NCBI GenBank assembly: GCA_902616075.1
Contig: CACMRK010000001.1
Coordinates: 1-64,000 of the forward strand
Source of the DNA: an uncultured Alphaproteobacteria bacterium
GTDB taxonomy: Bacteria > Pseudomonadota > Alphaproteobacteria > HIMB59 > GCA-002718135
Direction of reading: 5' to 3'
DNA length: 64,000 nt
Shown here: in pieces, positions 11,557 to 21,423 of the stretch
Numbering within the stretch: position 1 is the stretch's first letter
How the letters are laid out: the number at the start of each line of letters is the position of its first letter
The notes under the pieces: model-generated
The model's input: only the letters and a program-made list of their open reading frames with translations
Told to the model about the DNA's origin: nothing
Database searches by the model: none
Translations under genes and position numbers: made by a program

Positions 11557-12971
11557 TAATATAACGTTGATTTAATTTTATTATTTTCATTTAAAAACCT
11601 CTCTAAAAGGTTTTGACTAATTTTAGTTCTATAATTTTTTGACGCTCTCATATCATCTATTGGATTAAATTCTTTTTTAATAATTTTCTTTGCTTCATTA
11701 ATATTTTCTTCATTAAATATTTTATTCAATAAAAATTTTTGTGCTTTTTCAGCTATTTTAGGAGTTTCTGCCAAACCTCCACAAACAATTTTTATTTCTT
11801 TAATAATATTTTTTTCAATCCTAGCATTTATAGCCATGAAAACAGAACTTATGTCATCATCTATTCTTTTTGAAATTTTATAACATTTAAGAATATTTTT
11901 TTTATGAATGGGTATTATAATTTCTTTAATTATTTCATTAGGTTTTAATTTAGTTTTTCGATAGCTGAGAAAATAATTATTTAATAGTAAAGTTTTTTTA
12001 ACTTTTCCTTGAATTACAATTTTACTATTGAGTGCAATTAACACAGGCAAACTATCACCTATTGGAGATGCGCTTCCAATGTTACCTCCAAGAGATGCAG
12101 TATTTCTTATTTGCTCAGATCCGTATCTTTCAAACATTTTAGCAAATGTTGGATAAATATTTTCTAAAATTGGTAAAATATCATTTATTGGGGTAGCAGA
12201 TCCAATGTGTAAATTATTGTTTTTATTTTTAACATAATTTAAATCTTTATTTGATCCTAAATAAAAAATATTTTTTAAATCTTTTCTTTTTTTTGTTACT
12301 TCAAGAGCGAGATCTGTACCCCCAACTAGTAAATGTCCATTACTAATCTTTTGATAGTCTTTTATTAGAGAATTTAAATTATAATGGATGAAAAACTTAG
12401 AACCATTTTTTTTAATAACAATATCAGTTTTCTTAATTGATTTTAATAATCTAATAACTTTACTTTTTGAAAATTTATTACTTTTATAGCTATACATATT
12501 TTTAATTGCATTTTTAATTGGAAGATAACCTGTACATCTACATAAATTTCCAGAAAGAAATTTATCTATATTTTCTTCTGTTGGTTTTATTTTGTTTTCG
12601 TACATATTATACATTGACATAATAATACCAGGTGTACAAAAACCACATTGAGATCCATCACTATCAATCATTGATTGTTGAACAGGATGAAGTTTATTTT
12701 TTTTTATATGTTCAACCGTTATTAATTGCTTGCCATGTAGAGAGTACAAAAAAGTAATACAAGTATTTATACTTTTATAAGAAATTTTATTCTCTTTTAA
12801 TTCTCCTACAACTGCAGTACATGCTCCGCAATCACCAGATGCGCAACCTTCTTTTGTTCCAGTTAACTCATGATTGTTTCGAAGATAATTTAAGACCGTT
12901 GTATTGGTGTCTAAATCTTTGATAGAGATTTTTTCTTCATTAAGAAGAAAATCGACATGCGCTCTAGACAC
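11556..12971 (-). CDS. xdhA: Xanthine dehydrogenase small subunit (2Fe-2S and FAD domains)
   Basis: CASGDCGACTAVVGE, SQCGFCTPGIIMSMY, GNLCRCTGYLPI plus FAD-binding SASPIGDSLPVLIAL. Confidence 0.96.
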   Translation of the reverse strand: MSRAHVDFLLNEEKISIKDLDTNTTVLNYLRNNHELTGTKEGCASGDCGACTAVVGELKENKISYKSINTCITFLYSLHGKQLITVEHIKKNKLHPVQQSMIDSDGSQCGFCTPGIIMSMYNMYENKIKPTEENIDKFLSGNLCRCTGYLPIKNAIKNMYSYKSNKFSKSKVIRLLKSIKKTDIVIKKNGSKFFIHYNLNSLIKDYQKISNGHLLVGGTDLALEVTKKRKDLKNIFYLGSNKDLNYVKNKNNNLHIGSATPINDILPILENIYPTFAKMFERYGSEQIRNTASLGGNIGSASPIGDSLPVLIALNSKIVIQGKVKKTLLLNNYFLSYRKTKLKPNEIIKEIIIPIHKKNILKCYKISKRIDDDISSVFMAINARIEKNIIKEIKIVCGGLAETPKIAEKAQKFLLNKIFNEENINEAKKIIKKEFNPIDDMRASKNYRTKISQNLLERFLNENNKIKSTLY

Positions 12972-13324
12972 TAGCTTCCTCTATATGTTGAATAACTCCA
13001 CGGGGTAATAAGAAGAGGTACATGGTAGTGCTCTTCTTTGTTAATTCCAAATCTAATTATTACGTCATCAAGAAAAAATGGCTCATCAAGATTTGTAAAT
13101 TCCTTAAAATAACTCCCGCAAAGAAATAATAACTCATATTTTCCAAGTATAAAATTCTCTTTACTTAATATAGGCTCATCACATCTGCCATCTTCATTGA
13201 GAATAAAATTTGAAATTTTAACTTTATTTTCACCATCAATTTTGAAAAGTGACCCTTTTATACCAGAACCAGGCTTACCATTATAGGTATCCAAAACATG
13301 AGTAGTTAAATATCCTTTAGACAT
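12971..13324 (-). CDS. hiuH: 5-hydroxyisourate hydrolase (transthyretin-like)
   Basis: LTTHVLDTYNGKPGSGI at the N-terminus and the C-terminal YRGS tetrapeptide diagnostic of HIUase. Confidence 0.96.
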   Translation of the reverse strand: MSKGYLTTHVLDTYNGKPGSGIKGSLFKIDGENKVKISNFILNEDGRCDEPILSKENFILGKYELLFLCGSYFKEFTNLDEPFFLDDVIIRFGINKEEHYHVPLLITPWSYSTYRGS

Positions 13325-13345
13325 AATACTTATTCGTTTATACAG

Positions 13346-13359
13346 TATTTAGCTAAATA
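13346..13359. promoter_or_regulatory. Candidate operator palindrome TATTTAGCTAAATA in the hiuH/puuE divergent promoter
   Basis: Perfect 14-bp inverted repeat inside the 52-bp intergenic region separating the two purine catabolic arms. Confidence 0.35.
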
Positions 13360-13376
13360 TTAAATCAAGCATTTTT

Positions 13377-14288
13377 ATGAAAGACGACAGAAATTATAAA
13401 GGCTACGGAAATAATGACTCTAACTTTTATTGGCCTAATAAATCAAAACTCGCTCTTCAATTTGTTCTAAATTATGAGGAAGGTGCTGAAAATTCAATAA
13501 TAAATGGTGACGAAGGATCAGAAACTTTTTTATCGGAAATAATTAATGCAAAGCAAATAATAGGTGCCAGAAATATGAATATGGAATCAATATATGAGTA
13601 TGGCTCAAGAAGGGGTTTTTGGAGAATACATAATGAGTTTGAAAAAAGAAAATTACCTTTAACAATATTTGGCGTTGGTATGGCTTTAGAAAAAAATCCT
13701 GATGTTTGTGAACAAATAATTAAATCAAAGTATGAAGTAGCTAGCCATGGTTATCGATGGATAGACTATCAAAATATAACTGAGGAAGTTGAAAAAGAAC
13801 ATACTATAAAATGTAACAACATTATTAAAGATATTTTTGGTTATTTTCCGTCTGGTTGGTATACTGGTAGAACAAGCCCAAATACAAGAAATATAATTTT
13901 AGAAAATACAAATATTATTTACGATAGTGACTCCTATGCTGATGATTTACCCTACTGGATAAAGGTAAAAAATAAAAAACATCTAATTATTCCATACACT
14001 CTAGATAATAATGATATGAGATTCTCTACCTTACAAGGTTTTAACACAGGTGAGGATTTTTATAATTACTTAAAAAACTCATTTGATACATTATACAGAG
14101 AAGCAAACGAGTTCAATAAAGCAAAAATGATGAGTGTGGGTTTACATTGTCGATTAATAGCCAGGCCTGGAAGATTTATGTCTTTGGTAAAATTTTTGAA
14201 TTATGTTTCTGGTTATAATGATATTTGGATATGCAAAAGAGAGGAAATTGCCAATTATTGGTATGAAAATTTTAGTGATGAAAATTGA
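13377..14288 (+). CDS. puuE: Allantoinase, polysaccharide-deacetylase-like (PuuE type)
   Basis: FVLNYEEGAENSIINGDEGSETFLSE; NodB-like fold EVASHGYRWIDYQ, SYADDLPYW; cluster context. Confidence 0.94.
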   Translation: MKDDRNYKGYGNNDSNFYWPNKSKLALQFVLNYEEGAENSIINGDEGSETFLSEIINAKQIIGARNMNMESIYEYGSRRGFWRIHNEFEKRKLPLTIFGVGMALEKNPDVCEQIIKSKYEVASHGYRWIDYQNITEEVEKEHTIKCNNIIKDIFGYFPSGWYTGRTSPNTRNIILENTNIIYDSDSYADDLPYWIKVKNKKHLIIPYTLDNNDMRFSTLQGFNTGEDFYNYLKNSFDTLYREANEFNKAKMMSVGLHCRLIARPGRFMSLVKFLNYVSGYNDIWICKREEIANYWYENFSDEN

Positions 14289-14787
14289 AGATATTAATAA
14301 TTATAACTCTGAAAAATTTATTGATTCTTTTAAAAATATTTATGAAGAATCTAAATTTATAACAGAATATGCTGATAAAAAGAGACCATTTAAAAATAAA
14401 AAAGAAATGATATTAATATTTTTAGAGTTGTTTGATAATTTAGATGAAGAAATTAAAATAAATATAATTAAAAAACATCCTGATCTAGCCGATAAAATAA
14501 AAATAAATAAAGGTTTGTCTGAATTATCTGATGAAGAACAAAGTAGATCTGGTTTAAAAGATTGTTCAGAACAAGAATTTAACTTATTTAAAGATTTAAA
14601 TTCAAGATTTAAAAATAAATTTAATATTCCATTTATTTTTGCAGTTAGAAATAAAAATAAAAATGAAATTATAACAGAGTTTAAAAGTAGATTAGAGAAT
14701 AATGATTTAAACTTAGAAATAAAAACTTCAATTTCACAAGTAAGAGAAATTGCAAAATTAAGATTAGCAGAATTAATTAATGAATAA
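14278..14787 (+). CDS. uraD: OHCU decarboxylase
   Basis: HPDLADKIKI..LSELSDEEQSRSGLKDCSEQEFNLFKDLNSRFKNKFNIPFIFAVRNKNKNEII. Start placed at ATG 14278, not at the track start 14203. Confidence 0.94.
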   Translation: MKIEDINNYNSEKFIDSFKNIYEESKFITEYADKKRPFKNKKEMILIFLELFDNLDEEIKINIIKKHPDLADKIKINKGLSELSDEEQSRSGLKDCSEQEFNLFKDLNSRFKNKFNIPFIFAVRNKNKNEIITEFKSRLENNDLNLEIKTSISQVREIAKLRLAELINE

Positions 14788-15757
14788 GAAATACATTCAA
14801 AAAAATTATATAAACTTATGTAGTAAGGTTTTAGGTACAAAAATTCATAGATTTTCTGATCAGTTTTTTGGATCAGCATCCAGATTGCTTAAAGAGGAAA
14901 AGCCAATTTTTAAAGAAGGAGTATACGATAAAAATGGGAAATGGATGGATGGATGGGAAACAAGAAGAAAAAGAATTGAAGGAAATGATTATGTTACTAT
15001 TAAATTAGGCCTTCCTGGTAAAATTAATTTCGCTGAAATAGACACAAGCTATTTTAATGGCAATCAACCTGAATACGCAAGCATTGATGCTTGTTATTTT
15101 GAAAAAAATAAATTTAATTGGGTAAATATTTTATCAAAAAGGAAACTTAATCCAAATTATCTTCATGGTTTTAAAACTAAACAGAGTAATAAAGTTTTTA
15201 ACTTCATAAGATTGAACATCTATCCAGATGGAGGAGTTGCAAGATTAAAATTATTAGGAAATTTAGATGTATCAAAATTAAAATTTCCAAATAAAAAATT
15301 TGATTTACTTAGCATCCTTAATGGTTCAAAAATTGTGGCATGTAGTGATGAACATTTTGGAAGGGCAGAAAATTTACTACTTCCATTTAAATCTAAAAAT
15401 ATGGGCAATGGTTGGGAAACTAAAAGAAGAAGAGGATCAGGATACGATTGGGTTATAATTAAACTTGGCAAACCTGGTTTAATTGAAAAGTTTAATATTG
15501 AAACTCATTATTTTAAAGGTAATTATCCATCTCATTGCTCAGTACAAGGTCTTTATTCAATAAAAAATATAAATATAAGCAAATTAATAAATGAAAGCAA
15601 AAATTGGAAATTTTTGATAAAAAATAAAAATCTTAAACCTAATTCATCATTAAAAATTAATTCAACTAAACAGATTAAAAAAATAAATTATTTGAAGTTA
15701 AATATTTATCCTGACGGTGGTATTTCACGGATCAGGGCAATTGGAAAATTTTTGTGA
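14780..15757 (+). CDS. alc: Allantoicase
   Basis: Two internal homologous repeats: GWETRRKRIEGNDYVTIKLGLPG...IYPDGGVARLKLLG and GWETKRRRGSGYDWVIIKLGKPG...IYPDGGISRIRAIG. Confidence 0.96.
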   Translation: MNKKYIQKNYINLCSKVLGTKIHRFSDQFFGSASRLLKEEKPIFKEGVYDKNGKWMDGWETRRKRIEGNDYVTIKLGLPGKINFAEIDTSYFNGNQPEYASIDACYFEKNKFNWVNILSKRKLNPNYLHGFKTKQSNKVFNFIRLNIYPDGGVARLKLLGNLDVSKLKFPNKKFDLLSILNGSKIVACSDEHFGRAENLLLPFKSKNMGNGWETKRRRGSGYDWVIIKLGKPGLIEKFNIETHYFKGNYPSHCSVQGLYSIKNINISKLINESKNWKFLIKNKNLKPNSSLKINSTKQIKKINYLKLNIYPDGGISRIRAIGKFL

Positions 15758-16248
15758 ACTATAAAATAAAGAATATTAGTAAAGAGAATTTCAAAAATTA
15801 CGGTGATTTAATTACAACATCTAATAAAAATTATGAAAGTATTAATAAAGATACAACCGATAGTTTTTTTGATTTAGCAAATATTCAAATAATTGGTGAT
15901 GACAAAAGATCTAGATTAAATATTTTTCAGGCAAAGAAAAGAAACTTTCCATTAAAAATTAACATGTTAGAAAATCACCCCTTTAGTTCTCAAGTATTTC
16001 TTCCGTTTAATGCTACAGGTTTTTTAGTTTTAGTTGCTCCAATAGGTAGCAAACCTAAAATTGATTTAATTGAAATATTCAAAGTAAGTGGTGGTGATGG
16101 TATAAATTTTAATCCCAAAGTATGGCATTTTCCTCTAATATCCCTTGAGAATGAAAAATATATTACCATTGATAAAAAAGATGCGGATAATAATATTGAG
16201 ATTTATAATTTTGAACAATCAGAAATATTTGAATTAAATTATGGGTGA
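15754..16248 (+). CDS. allA: Ureidoglycolate lyase
   Basis: LNIFQAKKRNFPLKINMLENHPFSSQVFLPFNATGFLVLVAP...FNPKVWHFPLISLE; GTG start overlapping the alc stop. Confidence 0.92.
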   Translation: MNYKIKNISKENFKNYGDLITTSNKNYESINKDTTDSFFDLANIQIIGDDKRSRLNIFQAKKRNFPLKINMLENHPFSSQVFLPFNATGFLVLVAPIGSKPKIDLIEIFKVSGGDGINFNPKVWHFPLISLENEKYITIDKKDADNNIEIYNFEQSEIFELNYG

Positions 16249-17746
16249 TACAATATTAAATATAGAAAATATTACAAAATCTTTTCCAAGAGTAATTGCA
16301 AATAAAAAGGTTACTTTTGATATTAAAAAAAATGCAGTTCATGCAATTTTAGGAGAAAATGGAGCAGGGAAATCTACGTTGGTAAAAATTCTATATGGTC
16401 TCTTAGAACCAGATGAAGGAAATATTAAATTAAATAATAAGGATTTTAAAGTTAATTCCCCAGCAGAAGCAAGGAAACAAGGAATAGGAATGGTATTTCA
16501 GCATTTTTCTTTATTTGATTCTTTATCAGTAAAAGAAAATTTAATTTTAGGAATTGATGAAAAGATGTCTTATTCAGATTTAGAAAATAAGTTAGAAAAC
16601 ATAAGCTCAAGATATAATCTTCCCTTAGATTTAGATGCTCCAATTACTGCTTTATCAGCTGGAGAAAAGCAGCGTGTAGAAATTGTAAGAATTTTATTAC
16701 AAGACCCTCAGATACTTATTATGGATGAGCCAACTTCAGTCTTAACACCACAAGAAGTTGAAAGTTTATTTGTAACATTAAATGCACTCGTCAAAGAAGG
16801 TCGTACAATATTATATATCACTCATAAACTCGAAGAAGTAATATCAATATGTGATACAGTTACTATAATGAGAAGTGGTGAAATTATAGATACTTCAAGT
16901 ACTGCAAATCAAACTGCAAAAACACTTGCAACAAAAATGCTAGGACAAAAATTAGATGACTTAAAAACTAATTATGGACATATAAAAGACGAAGTTAACT
17001 TTGAAGTAAAAAATATTTCATGTGACTTTAATGATCCATTTTTAACAGATCTTAAAAATATTTCTTTTCAAGTTAGAGTGGGTGAAATTTATGGCATTGC
17101 TGGAGTTGCTGGTAATGGACAATCAGAATTAATGGATATTTTAACAGGAGAAAATATAAATATTAAATCTGGATCAATTACTTTTGATAATAAAAAAATT
17201 GAAAAGTATGGGCCACAAAAAAGAAGAGATTTATCAATTTCTTTTGTTCCGGAGAATAGATTGGGTCATAGTGCGGTTCCTGAGTTAAGTTTGTCTGAAA
17301 ATATTCTTTTGAGTCAATTTCCAAAAAATAATTTTATTAGAAATGGCATAATATTGAAAAATAACGTTGATGATTTTGCGAATAATGTAATTAATGAATT
17401 TAAAGTTATTACTCCTGGTAATGATGCTAAAGCATCAAGCTTGTCTGGAGGAAATTTACAAAAATATGTCATTGGTAGAGAAATATCATCTAAGCCAAAA
17501 ATATTAATTATTTCACATCCAACTTGGGGGATAGATGCTGGTGCTGAGCATTCTATAAGAGAGTCTTTGATAGAATTATCTCAAAATGGAACGTCTATAA
17601 TTGTTATTTCTCAAGATTTAGATGAATTGATTGAAATTACTCATAAAATATCTGTTATTTATGATGGTAATTTATCCAAACCTTTTAAAACTAGTGAAAT
17701 AGAAATAGAAAAATTAGGATTATTGATGGGTGGAAAAAATGAATAG
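16241..17746 (+). CDS. ABC transporter ATP-binding protein (nucleoside/purine importer, duplicated ATPase domains)
   Basis: GENGAGKSTLVKILYG, ALSAGEKQRVEIVRILLQDPQILIMDEPTSVLTP; second domain GVAGNGQSELMDILTG, LSGGNLQKYVIGREI. Confidence 0.95.
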   Translation: MGDTILNIENITKSFPRVIANKKVTFDIKKNAVHAILGENGAGKSTLVKILYGLLEPDEGNIKLNNKDFKVNSPAEARKQGIGMVFQHFSLFDSLSVKENLILGIDEKMSYSDLENKLENISSRYNLPLDLDAPITALSAGEKQRVEIVRILLQDPQILIMDEPTSVLTPQEVESLFVTLNALVKEGRTILYITHKLEEVISICDTVTIMRSGEIIDTSSTANQTAKTLATKMLGQKLDDLKTNYGHIKDEVNFEVKNISCDFNDPFLTDLKNISFQVRVGEIYGIAGVAGNGQSELMDILTGENINIKSGSITFDNKKIEKYGPQKRRDLSISFVPENRLGHSAVPELSLSENILLSQFPKNNFIRNGIILKNNVDDFANNVINEFKVITPGNDAKASSLSGGNLQKYVIGREISSKPKILIISHPTWGIDAGAEHSIRESLIELSQNGTSIIVISQDLDELIEITHKISVIYDGNLSKPFKTSEIEIEKLGLLMGGKNE

Positions 17747-18812
17747 TTTATTTCCATCTATAGTTTCTCGCTCACAGAGTTCGAGTTTAATGAATTTTTT
17801 TGTTCCTATAATATCAATAGTTTTAACTTTAATTACAGGTTCAATTATTTTTGTTCTTCTTGGTTTTGATCCAGTTTATGCATTGTATACATTTTTTATT
17901 TCACCTATTTCTTCAACCTACGGTATTTCTGAATTGTTTGTAAAAGCAACTCCTTTAGCCTTAATTGCAATTGGTCTCTCATATTGTTTTAAGAATAATA
18001 TTTATAATATTGGAGCTGAAGGACAACTTACCATGGGTGCAATTTTTGGTGGAGGTATTGGAATATTATTTCATGATACAAATGCTTTCTGGTTGTTGCC
18101 ATTAATGATTTTTGCAGGAGCAATCGGAGGAGCATTGTGGGGTTTAATACCTGCTATTTTAAAAACAAAATTTAATACAAATGAAATTTTAACAAGTTTA
18201 ATGTTAGTTTATGTTGCTTTATTTGTTTTAGATTATTTAGTAGTGGGACCTTGGAAAGATCCATTTGGTTATAGTTTTCCTAAATCAAGACCATTTAGTG
18301 AATCTGGAAGAATGCCTCTATTATTTGATGGTTTGAGGGTGCACTTTGGACTAATTATAACGCTATTTTTAATTTTTATATCTTGGTTTATATTTTCAAA
18401 AACTATTTTTGGTTTTCAATTAAAAGTATCCGGTTACAGCCCCAAAGCTGCTAGATATGCTGGCTTTAATCAAACAACTTTAGTTTTTTTTGCTTTTGCA
18501 ATTTGTGGCGCTTTTGCAGGTATTGCAGGTTTAGCTGAAGTATCTGGCCCAATTGGATTATTATATAGAGATATTTCTCCAAATTATGGATTTACTGCAA
18601 TTATTGTTGCTTTTTTAGGTAGACTTCACCCAATTGGTATTATTTTTGCTTCTTTAGTTATCGCTCTTACTTATCTTGGCGCTGAAGATGCACAATTGTT
18701 TTTACAAATACCTTCAGCGGTAGGTTTTATATTTCAGGGTTTGGTTTTATTTTATTTATTAGGTGCGGAATTACTAATTAACTATAAATTAACTTACAAA
18801 AAATTATTATGA
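17730..18812 (+). CDS. ABC transporter permease (nucleoside/purine, BMP-associated)
   Basis: FKNNIYNIGAEGQLTMGAIFGGGIGI; GFTAIIVAFLGRLHPIGII. Confidence 0.94.
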   Translation: MEKMNSLFPSIVSRSQSSSLMNFFVPIISIVLTLITGSIIFVLLGFDPVYALYTFFISPISSTYGISELFVKATPLALIAIGLSYCFKNNIYNIGAEGQLTMGAIFGGGIGILFHDTNAFWLLPLMIFAGAIGGALWGLIPAILKTKFNTNEILTSLMLVYVALFVLDYLVVGPWKDPFGYSFPKSRPFSESGRMPLLFDGLRVHFGLIITLFLIFISWFIFSKTIFGFQLKVSGYSPKAARYAGFNQTTLVFFAFAICGAFAGIAGLAEVSGPIGLLYRDISPNYGFTAIIVAFLGRLHPIGIIFASLVIALTYLGAEDAQLFLQIPSAVGFIFQGLVLFYLLGAELLINYKLTYKKLL

Positions 18813-19678
18813 ATTTAGATTTAATACTTGGAATATTACAAATTGTTTTAATTGCAACAACACCTCTAGTTTTTGCTGGTATAGGTGAGTTAGTTACAGA
18901 AAAATCTGGAGTATTAAATTTAGGTGTAGAAGGAATGATGTTGGTAGGAGCAGTGTCAGCTTTTATTATCTTAGTAATTACCGGAAGTTATTTTTTAGCT
19001 TTTTTTGTATCTATATTATCTGGAATTATCATGTCTGGTTTATTTGCTTTTCTAGTTCTATTTTTAATGTCAAATCAAATTGCTACAGGATTAGCATTAA
19101 CTATTTTTGGAATAGGGCTGAGTTCGATGCTTGGCAAACAATATATTGGAACACCAATTGATGGTCTGTCACCATGGTTTTTTGTTATATTTTCTTTCTT
19201 AATTGTTTTTTTGGTTAGTTATTTTTTTTACAAAACTAAAGCTGGTTTGATTTTAAGAGCAGTAGGGGAATCTCATAACTCTGCACATGCATTAGGATAT
19301 AGCGTTATTAAAATTAGATTTTTATCAATTATATTTGGAGGTTCTATGTGTGCTCTTGCAGGATCATATATTTCAATTTGTTATGCTCCAATGTGGCAAG
19401 AGGGTATGACAGCTGGACGAGGATGGATAGCATTAGCCTTAGTTGTATTTGCAACCTGGAAACCAGAAAGAGTACTTATTGGAGCTTATATATTTGGAGG
19501 TGTAACTATTCTTCAAATGAATCTTCAGGCTTTAGGTTTAAGATTCCCTGGTCAATTTTTTAGCATGGCGCCATATGTTGCAACTATTATAGTATTAGTG
19601 TTAATTTCTAGTAATAAATTAAGGATAAAACTTAGCGCACCAGCTTCATTAACTATTCCTTTTTATAAAGGCAGATAA
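18809..19678 (+). CDS. ABC transporter permease (nucleoside/purine, second subunit)
   Basis: ELVTEKSGVLNLGVEGMMLVGAVSAF; TAGRGWIALALVVFATWKPERVLIGAYIFGG. Confidence 0.94.
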   Translation: MNLDLILGILQIVLIATTPLVFAGIGELVTEKSGVLNLGVEGMMLVGAVSAFIILVITGSYFLAFFVSILSGIIMSGLFAFLVLFLMSNQIATGLALTIFGIGLSSMLGKQYIGTPIDGLSPWFFVIFSFLIVFLVSYFFYKTKAGLILRAVGESHNSAHALGYSVIKIRFLSIIFGGSMCALAGSYISICYAPMWQEGMTAGRGWIALALVVFATWKPERVLIGAYIFGGVTILQMNLQALGLRFPGQFFSMAPYVATIIVLVLISSNKLRIKLSAPASLTIPFYKGR

Positions 19679-19784
19679 ATATCCACTTTTTTTTTTCTAT
19701 AAACATATAGAATTATTGATCAAACCCTTTTGTATATATTAAGTATATAGCTGAGTAATCGTTATATTAGCAGGTGAGGTTAAA

Positions 19785-20852
19785 ATGATTAGAATAATAA
19801 CTTTTTTATCTACTTTTTTGGTATTTGCATTTGGTTCAGCATATGCAGACCCTAAAAAAGTTGGATTTATATACATAGGTCCTCCAGGTGATCATGGTTG
19901 GACATATATGCATGATGTAGGTAGAAAATATATGGAGAGCCAACTTGGTGACTCTATTACTACTACTTATCTTGAAAATATTCCTGAAAACGCAGATGCA
20001 GTGAGAGCAATCCGAAAACTAGCAGACTCAGGACATGATTTAATATTTACAACGTCTTTCAACTATATGGATCAGACACATGAAGTAGCTAAGGATTTTC
20101 CTGATATAAAATTTGAACACGCTACTGGGTATATCCAAGCAGATAACGTTGCAACGTATTCAGCTAGATTTTACGAAGGTAGAATGATTGAAGGGCATAT
20201 TGCTGGTCATATGACTGAAACTAATACTATTGGTTATATAGCTTCATTCCCTATTCCTGAAGTTGTAAGAGGAATTAATGCATTTTATTTAGCGGCTTCA
20301 AAAGTAAATCCAGATATCAAAATGAAAATTATTTGGGTATTTACTTGGTACGACCCAGGTAAAGAAGCTGATGCAGCTAATACATTAATTAATCAAGGAG
20401 CTGATATAATTGTTCAGCATACTGATACATATGCTCCTTGCCAAGCTGCTCAAAAAGCGGGTGTTTATGCATTTGGTCAAGCTTCAAACCAAGAAGAATT
20501 TTGTCCTGATGCACATTTAACTTCAATTGAAGATATTTGGGGCCCTTACTATGCTGAAAGAGCAAAAGCTGTTGTGGACGGCACTTGGTCTTCTGGTGAT
20601 ACTTGGGATGGTATGGATAAAGGTATGGTTGTAATGTCACCATATAATACTAAACTTATGCCAGCAAGTTTAATTCAAGAAGCAGTAAATATGGAAGTTG
20701 GAATTAAAGATGGAACTATTCATCCTTTCACGGGTCCAATTTACAATCAAGCTGGTGAGCTTGTGGTTCCTGAAGGTGAAGTAGCGCCTGATGGAATGTT
20801 ACTTGGAATGAACTTTTATGTTCAAGGTATTGACGGCGAAGTACCACAATAA
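19785..20852 (+). CDS. BMP-family (PnrA-like) ABC transporter substrate-binding protein
   Basis: Signal peptide, then KKVGFIYIGPPGDHGWTYMHDVGRKYME...; ends the importer operon. Confidence 0.94.
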   Translation: MIRIITFLSTFLVFAFGSAYADPKKVGFIYIGPPGDHGWTYMHDVGRKYMESQLGDSITTTYLENIPENADAVRAIRKLADSGHDLIFTTSFNYMDQTHEVAKDFPDIKFEHATGYIQADNVATYSARFYEGRMIEGHIAGHMTETNTIGYIASFPIPEVVRGINAFYLAASKVNPDIKMKIIWVFTWYDPGKEADAANTLINQGADIIVQHTDTYAPCQAAQKAGVYAFGQASNQEEFCPDAHLTSIEDIWGPYYAERAKAVVDGTWSSGDTWDGMDKGMVVMSPYNTKLMPASLIQEAVNMEVGIKDGTIHPFTGPIYNQAGELVVPEGEVAPDGMLLGMNFYVQGIDGEVPQ

Positions 20853-20868
20853 TTAAAATTCTTATAAC

Positions 20869-20891
20869 CCTCTCTCTTTTCAAGGGAGAGG
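20869..20891 (+). terminator. Hairpin, possible intrinsic terminator or attenuator
   Basis: CCTCTCTC-TTTTCAA-GGGAGAGG (8-bp stem with one G-T wobble, 7-nt loop) followed by TTTAATTCTT, between the BMP gene and the phosphoribosyltransferase. Confidence 0.6.
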
Positions 20892-20919
20892 TTTAATTCT
20901 TAATTTCAAAGGAAGATTT

Positions 20920-21423
20920 ATGTCTGATTTACACATTAGTTGGGACGAATATAGAAGTAAAACAGAAGATTTAGCAAAACAAATTCATAAGGATGGATGG
21001 CAATTTAATCAGGTTGTATGCATCGCAAAAGGAGGTATGAGAGTAGGGGATGTAATGGCAAGAATATTTGATGTTCCTTTAGCAATTCTTTCTGTTGAAT
21101 CATATAAAGGTGAGGGAGTAAAAAATAAAAGAGGTGCAATCACATTTTCAAGAGATTTAGCAAAAACAAGCCCTAACATTGGATCAAAAGTTTTAATAGT
21201 AGATGATTTGGCAGACTCAGGAATTACTCTTAAAAAAAGTATTGATTGGTTAAATCATACATATGGTTTTTATATAGATGAACCAATAAGAACTGGAGTT
21301 TTGTTTTATAAGTCAGTATCTTCGTTTAAACCAAATTATTATGTTGATTATTTAGAAGATTCTCCTTGGATACATATGCCTTATGAGGTTTATGAAACTA
21401 TGAAACCAGAAGAACTTGGTTAA
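20920..21423 (+). CDS. Purine phosphoribosyltransferase (xanthine/guanine type likely)
   Basis: VVCIAKGGMRVGDVMARIFDVPLAILSVESYK and PRPP-binding VLIVDDLADSGITL; C-terminal DSPWIHMPYE. Confidence 0.88.
   Translation: MSDLHISWDEYRSKTEDLAKQIHKDGWQFNQVVCIAKGGMRVGDVMARIFDVPLAILSVESYKGEGVKNKRGAITFSRDLAKTSPNIGSKVLIVDDLADSGITLKKSIDWLNHTYGFYIDEPIRTGVLFYKSVSSFKPNYYVDYLEDSPWIHMPYEVYETMKPEELG

Noticed and set aside
14340-14879. 179-aa minus-strand ORF antisense to uraD/alc
   Set aside because: Low-complexity Leu/Ser/Phe-rich translation typical of the antisense of an AT-rich gene; the plus-strand uraD and alc are clear.
19348-19563. 71-aa plus ORF in another frame of the second permease gene
   Set aside because: Alternative-frame artefact; Ser/Cys-rich with no motif.
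20389-20643. 84-aa minus ORF antisense to the BMP gene
   Set aside because: Antisense artefact; the BMP protein is unambiguous.
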